This document shows, piece by piece, positions 48,888 through 52,266 of a stretch of DNA of 52,266 nucleotides; position 1 is the stretch's first letter; the number at the start of each line of letters is the position of its first letter. Location of the stretch: positions 1-52,266 of the IMG/VR virus record IMGVR_UViG_3300017527_000718; one strand, 5' to 3'. Source of the stretch: a virus. A model generated the notes under the pieces. The model had not been told where the DNA came from. It ran no database searches and worked only from the letters and a program-made list of their open reading frames with translations. Position numbers and translations under genes: made by a program.

Positions 48888-49263
48888 CGGGTCCACGCCC
48901 CTCGGCCCCATCCTCCGGGTCCTTTTCTTCATAGGGATTCAATGCCACTGTCGGTTTCCGATCCTCACCATCTCCATCCACCAAATTGAACTGGGGCGGG
49001 GGTGGCAGGGGATTGGTGGGCAGTGTCAATCCAACTTCCTTAATCCGCTCAAACAGCGAATTGCTTAAATGAGCAACGGCAGCCAGAAAATCACCCTTGG
49101 GAAATTTGTGGGTAGTGAGCTGAATGAGCTGAATCTTCCCATCCTTCACTCGCCACAAAGCCCCCATCCATCGACCATCATCCTCCAATGTGGCCTTCTC
49201 AAAGCTCTCCATGAAATGATTCTTGGCATCAACATTTGAATCATGGTAGGTCTCATCCGGCAT
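48877..49263 (-). CDS. Hypothetical protein
   Basis: 128 aa. The first 90 residues are mixed (GRWMGALWRVKDGKIQLIQL), followed by a proline-rich loop and an acidic tail. Small neck or assembly protein by context. Not recognised. Confidence 0.6.
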   Translation of the reverse strand: MPDETYHDSNVDAKNHFMESFEKATLEDDGRWMGALWRVKDGKIQLIQLTTHKFPKGDFLAAVAHLSNSLFERIKEVGLTLPTNPLPPPPQFNLVDGDGEDRKPTVALNPYEEKDPEDGAEGRGPDGE

Positions 49264-49274
49264 CGCGTTCTCCT

Positions 49275-49637
49275 CTACATTTCAATAACACCAGGTCTAA
49301 TAACCAGCCCAGCAGAATCACAAAAGTCGCCCAGGGCAGCAACTTTAACACCCATTGCTTTTGATCCATTCTTCTCTTGCGTAGCATCATTGTAATCAAT
49401 GCCACACTCCTCACCTGCTTCCAGCAGGTATCCCACCTCTCCCGACACAATAATAGCAGAACAGTGCATCGTAACCATAAGACGAACTGCTTCTTTTCCT
49501 TCGCCCTCACCAACTGGGTGCTTTGTCGTAGATAACCGAATTGTCTTGTCGGCAACTGCCTTTGGCCCGTTCTCCTTAATCTGAAATTGAACATCAGCAA
49601 GGAAATCCTCAAATGACTCACACACAACACGCATCAT
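49275..49637 (-). CDS. Hypothetical protein
   Basis: 120 aa. It has HPVGEGEGKEAVRLMVTMHC and GYLLEAGEECGIDYN segments, beta-rich. Starts in a 4-nt overlap with the upstream gene. Not recognised. Confidence 0.55.
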   Translation of the reverse strand: MMRVVCESFEDFLADVQFQIKENGPKAVADKTIRLSTTKHPVGEGEGKEAVRLMVTMHCSAIIVSGEVGYLLEAGEECGIDYNDATQEKNGSKAMGVKVAALGDFCDSAGLVIRPGVIEM

Positions 49638-49993
49638 CTCACCTCATTGCAAAAAACCCGCCAAACGACGCCCATCCCAGCAGATGCATCGGGCACCGAA
49701 TGACTTACCACATCCAGAGGAACGGGGGTGCTGACCACAGCCCCATCCCAATAAGTTATCAGCAACTGATGCCTGCTGGTAACCGAAGGGTTAGCAACAA
49801 AGTAGACCTTGTGCGAAATGCTGACACCATCCTTCTGGAATTCAGCAATCTCACTATCACCAGCCGGCTGCTGCCAACACTCCACACTGGTCTGCTCAAT
49901 CGTATACGAATCCTTGGAGCCACCCAACGAGCCCTTTGCACGGGTCCGTCGTCTTATAGTACAACGATGCGGTAGGTTGTCTAACAAACTCAC
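49634..49993 (-). CDS. Head closure / head-tail joining-like protein
   Basis: 119 aa from GTG 49993 after GGGAG. Beta-barrel-type composition (RCTIRRRTRAKGSLGG, ISHKVYFVANPSV) as in SPP1 gp16-like closure proteins. It lies directly after the adaptor gene. Assigned by size, pattern and order. Confidence 0.6.
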   Translation of the reverse strand: MSLLDNLPHRCTIRRRTRAKGSLGGSKDSYTIEQTSVECWQQPAGDSEIAEFQKDGVSISHKVYFVANPSVTSRHQLLITYWDGAVVSTPVPLDVVSHSVPDASAGMGVVWRVFCNEVR

Positions 49994-50007
49994 CAATCAA
50001 CTCCCAA

Positions 50008-50808
50008 TTAGCCTCCCAAGGAAAACCCCCAATTAACAAAATCAGCCAGCTTCTCTTTTGTGGTTCCAAGCAGCGTAGCGTTGCTCAGAGTGACACCGGC
50101 CCCAGAACCATCGGTCGAATAGCTGTAATCACCCAAGCTCTCACTATTCAAATTGCCGGCTGCCCACCCACGAGATGTCTTCATGTTTGTGAATATGATC
50201 TTCGCCCGGCGGATGGCTTCTCCAATTATTGCCCCCATGATGGGTGAAGCATCTATCATTGTATCCTGTCCATGCAACTCGGAATCCGTGTACCCAGCCG
50301 TGTAGGCAATCTTCACCGACCCTGCCTCGGTTGGCCACAAACCAATGGATCTTACTATTCCATCACGACAAACCCCATGCCCATCCGAATCCAGCATGTC
50401 GTAATTGGGCCAAAAATCAGTGCCCTCAACTTTCTTCGTGGTGACAGCAAAGGCCCCTGTCTTGGCCCCTGCCTTGCCATCGTAATCAATCCGGAGGTCA
50501 ATGGCTGGACTACTCCGAATTGGCAGGTGACGCACAAACAACTCACTTGTAGCCGATTCACTCACACGGCGTATGTATGCCTCTGTGTTTGTCGATTCCC
50601 ACGCACCCTCTCGTGAAGATGCCCCGATCATCTGCTGCGGGTAGAATTCGGTTCGGGACGCCTGGGCCGGATCGTATCGCAGATGCCGCTTCACCTCACC
50701 TTCGGCCTCCTGCAGTGCTGCTCCTACAATGGCCCTCTCCTCTTCAGTCACCGAAGATGATAAACCGAGGCGGAGTAGCACTTCGCTGATATCTACAATC
50801 TGTCCCAT
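50008..50808 (-). CDS. Head-tail adaptor (gp6/gp15-like connector)
   Basis: 266 aa. An N-terminal helical pattern (VTEEERAIVGAALQEAEGEV), then strands, VKIAYTAGYTDSELHG and a helix MGAIIGEAIRRAKII, match the alpha-helical adaptor that docks under the portal. A longer beta insertion is present in the middle. GAGG precedes the ATG. Confidence 0.7.
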   Translation of the reverse strand: MGQIVDISEVLLRLGLSSSVTEEERAIVGAALQEAEGEVKRHLRYDPAQASRTEFYPQQMIGASSREGAWESTNTEAYIRRVSESATSELFVRHLPIRSSPAIDLRIDYDGKAGAKTGAFAVTTKKVEGTDFWPNYDMLDSDGHGVCRDGIVRSIGLWPTEAGSVKIAYTAGYTDSELHGQDTMIDASPIMGAIIGEAIRRAKIIFTNMKTSRGWAAGNLNSESLGDYSYSTDGSGAGVTLSNATLLGTTKEKLADFVNWGFSLGG

Positions 50809-50817
50809 GTCACAACC

Positions 50818-51432
50818 TCAAATGTCTTTGAAGAACCATTCAGACAGTCGGCCGTATAACTGGCCCCACCAATCCACCACGGTCTCAATGAACTCCATGA
50901 CAATCTCACGGAAGATTGTCCAGAAAACACTCCAGGGCCAGAGCTGTGCCCAGACAATGATCATATCCCGGTTGACCGAGAAGGAGGGTGGATTCAGTTC
51001 GCCCTTATCAGCATCGAACGATATGCCATACCGCACAAAACGCCAACACACCTCATCGGACCACGCCTTCCAGTGCTCCTGTGGCAACCGCTCCCCTGGC
51101 CCACAATCTAATCCATTCTTGTCACAGAAACGCACTCTGGCTTGTTTCAACTTGGTCCGCACACGTCGCAGGAAAATGATCCAACGAGGGATTGTCCACG
51201 CAACCCCAACCAGCATGTACCCCACAATCAACCCCACAACAAGCAATGGATTCTCTTTCACCCATACCCAAGCATCACTAAACAACATCAAAACAGCACC
51301 CACAACAACTAACAGGAACAGCCCCCAACCCCAACTCTGTTCTGATTCCACACAAGCAATGAGCGTCAAACTTATGAGGAACAAAAACCCCCAAAACAAC
51401 AAACCACCCACCATCATAAACTCGGTGATCAT
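50818..51432 (-). CDS. Membrane protein with multiple TM helices
   Basis: 204 aa from ATG 51432, next to the stop of the upstream gene. Three hydrophobic segments in the first half (GLLFWGFLFLISLTLIACV, LFLLVVVGAVLMLF, LLVVGLIVGYMLVGVAW), then an aromatic, partly amphipathic C-terminus. Holin-like or a membrane-interaction protein, unproven. Unusual place, in front of the adaptor genes. Confidence 0.6.
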   Translation of the reverse strand: MITEFMMVGGLLFWGFLFLISLTLIACVESEQSWGWGLFLLVVVGAVLMLFSDAWVWVKENPLLVVGLIVGYMLVGVAWTIPRWIIFLRRVRTKLKQARVRFCDKNGLDCGPGERLPQEHWKAWSDEVCWRFVRYGISFDADKGELNPPSFSVNRDMIIVWAQLWPWSVFWTIFREIVMEFIETVVDWWGQLYGRLSEWFFKDI

Positions 51433-51433
51433 C

Positions 51434-51769
51434 TCATTCCCCTTCCAAAACAAAAACCTGTCGGTCTACGTTTTTCCATTCCTGACTATCGGCATTGTCA
51501 AAATAATCAACCTTGAGCGTGTACGTGCCCGGATCAAAGTCAAGGTCTCCACCATCCAGCCTCAGCACGTTGCTCGCCCCCTTTGTCACGCTACTGCCAT
51601 TGGACGTGGGCGTCCCCGAAGTCACCGTGAGCTTAGCCGTCTCGCCCTCTCTCCCTATGGTAATCCGGACCAGGTCATTTGATCCCGGTGTAATGGTTTC
51701 ACCATCGGCATTCTTGATGGCAAGGGCCCGCTTCATCCCCCTGGCTTTGTATGCATAGATCAAGGACAT
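51434..51769 (-). CDS. Beta-rich structural protein
   Basis: 111 aa from ATG 51769, after AAGGGAG. Short helical start then strands (NDLVRITIGREGETAKLTVT, YTLKVDYFDNADSQEW) in an Ig-like or decoration-type pattern. It precedes the membrane protein. Not assigned. Confidence 0.55.
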   Translation of the reverse strand: MSLIYAYKARGMKRALAIKNADGETITPGSNDLVRITIGREGETAKLTVTSGTPTSNGSSVTKGASNVLRLDGGDLDFDPGTYTLKVDYFDNADSQEWKNVDRQVFVLEGE

Positions 51770-51770
51770 A

Positions 51771-52266
51771 TCATACTCCCTTAGATATTGTAGCCGAAGC
51801 GGGCCCCAAACCCGATATCGTTTTGCTGAATGGCCCCATACCATCAACCACCACAGAACAAGGCCCCATCTTCGTCACCGATTTAGAATCAGGCCAGTCC
51901 ACAACACCAGGACTGGAACTAGAACTAGATGATTCACTACTCGATGATGATGACGTTCCCCCCGAACTGCTCGACGATGGTTGGCTGCTGGAGGAACTGC
52001 TCATCGAAGACAAGCTACTGATAGAGCTGCTCAACGACGATGGGCTACTTGATTGACTGCTTTGGGATGACGGGCTGCTTGAAGACGATAGGCTGCTGAC
52101 CGACGACGTGCTACTTGGCGATAATGATTGGCTGGATGAACTGCTTGATTGACTGCTTGAAGATGATGGGCTGCTTGAAGATGATAAACTGCTTGACGTA
52201 CTGGACAAACTGCTCAACGACGATAGTGATGACGGGCTGCTTGAAGATGATAAACTGCTTGACGTA
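51771..52266 (-). CDS. Ser-rich structural protein, 5' part cut by window edge
   Basis: The frame is open to base 52266, so the start is outside. The visible part has a Ser/Leu/Pro-rich repeat of over 100 residues and a 40-residue C-terminal domain (VVDWPDSKSVTKMGP, ISGLGPASATISKG). It is the fourth Ser-rich protein in the window. Confidence 0.7.
   Translation of the reverse strand, partial: TSSSLSSSSSPSSLSSLSSLSSTSSSLSSSSSPSSSSSQSSSSSSQSLSPSSTSSVSSLSSSSSPSSQSSQSSSPSSLSSSISSLSSMSSSSSSQPSSSSSGGTSSSSSSESSSSSSSPGVVDWPDSKSVTKMGPCSVVVDGMGPFSKTISGLGPASATISKGV

Noticed and set aside
50729-51682. 317-codon plus-strand frame
   Set aside because: Low-complexity Ser/Asn/Thr composition, antisense to the membrane protein; no ribosome site or motif.

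Overview
The window is a contiguous piece of a tailed double-stranded DNA phage (or prophage) genome. Nearly every gene lies on the minus strand, with short gaps, many 1-4 nt start/stop overlaps and strong AGGAG-type ribosome binding sites. HK97-type capsid, maturation protease, portal, head-tail adaptors and a long tape measure indicate a siphovirus-like particle. A KdsB-type (CMP-Kdo synthetase) gene and many carbohydrate sulfotransferases suggest a Gram-negative host with a sulfated or otherwise decorated surface glycan. I cannot name the host. Terminase, lysis genes and integrase are not in the window, so lifestyle is open. Both ends cut a gene.

Layout, read in the direction of transcription (right to left). 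(1) 52.3-41.6 kb, head-neck module: a Ser-rich protein (cut), a beta-rich protein, a membrane protein, adaptor and head-closure proteins, portal, a protein with an ADP-ribosyltransferase-like domain, and a Mu gpF-like minor head protein. That last protein contains an intein and carries ParB-like and PD-(D/E)XK-like C-terminal domains. (2) 41.5-27.5 kb, capsid and tail: Ser-rich protein, protease with zinc ribbons, major capsid, connectors, major tail protein, tail chaperones joined by a -1 frameshift, tape measure and a large Ser-rich appendage protein. (3) 27.5-16.1 kb, a glycan cassette: four glycosyltransferase-like proteins, five sulfotransferase-like proteins, three methyltransferases, a cupin, KdsB and an HD protein. 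(4) 16.1-15.8 kb, an XRE-type repressor followed by a clean intrinsic terminator. (5) 15.8-0 kb, regulation and replication: several short transcription units start at near-consensus promoters overlaid by the same palindromic operator. Products include a sigma-like factor, SprT-like protein, DUF932-like protein, SNF2-type helicase, primase, replication initiator with iteron-like repeats, and a DnaB-like helicase.

The most striking feature is in the minor head gene. The intein coding region (44123-45037, minus) carries on its opposite strand, almost end to end, an open frame (44210-45019, plus) that reads as a helix-turn-helix plus Vsr/EDxHD-like homing endonuclease. The two frames are in exact codon register, so each endonuclease codon is the reverse complement of an intein codon. 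Other notable points are a five-site operator regulon with a candidate repressor, four nearly identical linker segments that join toxin-like domains to head proteins, a lambda-like slippery site for tail chaperone frameshifting, and a possible origin inside the initiator gene.
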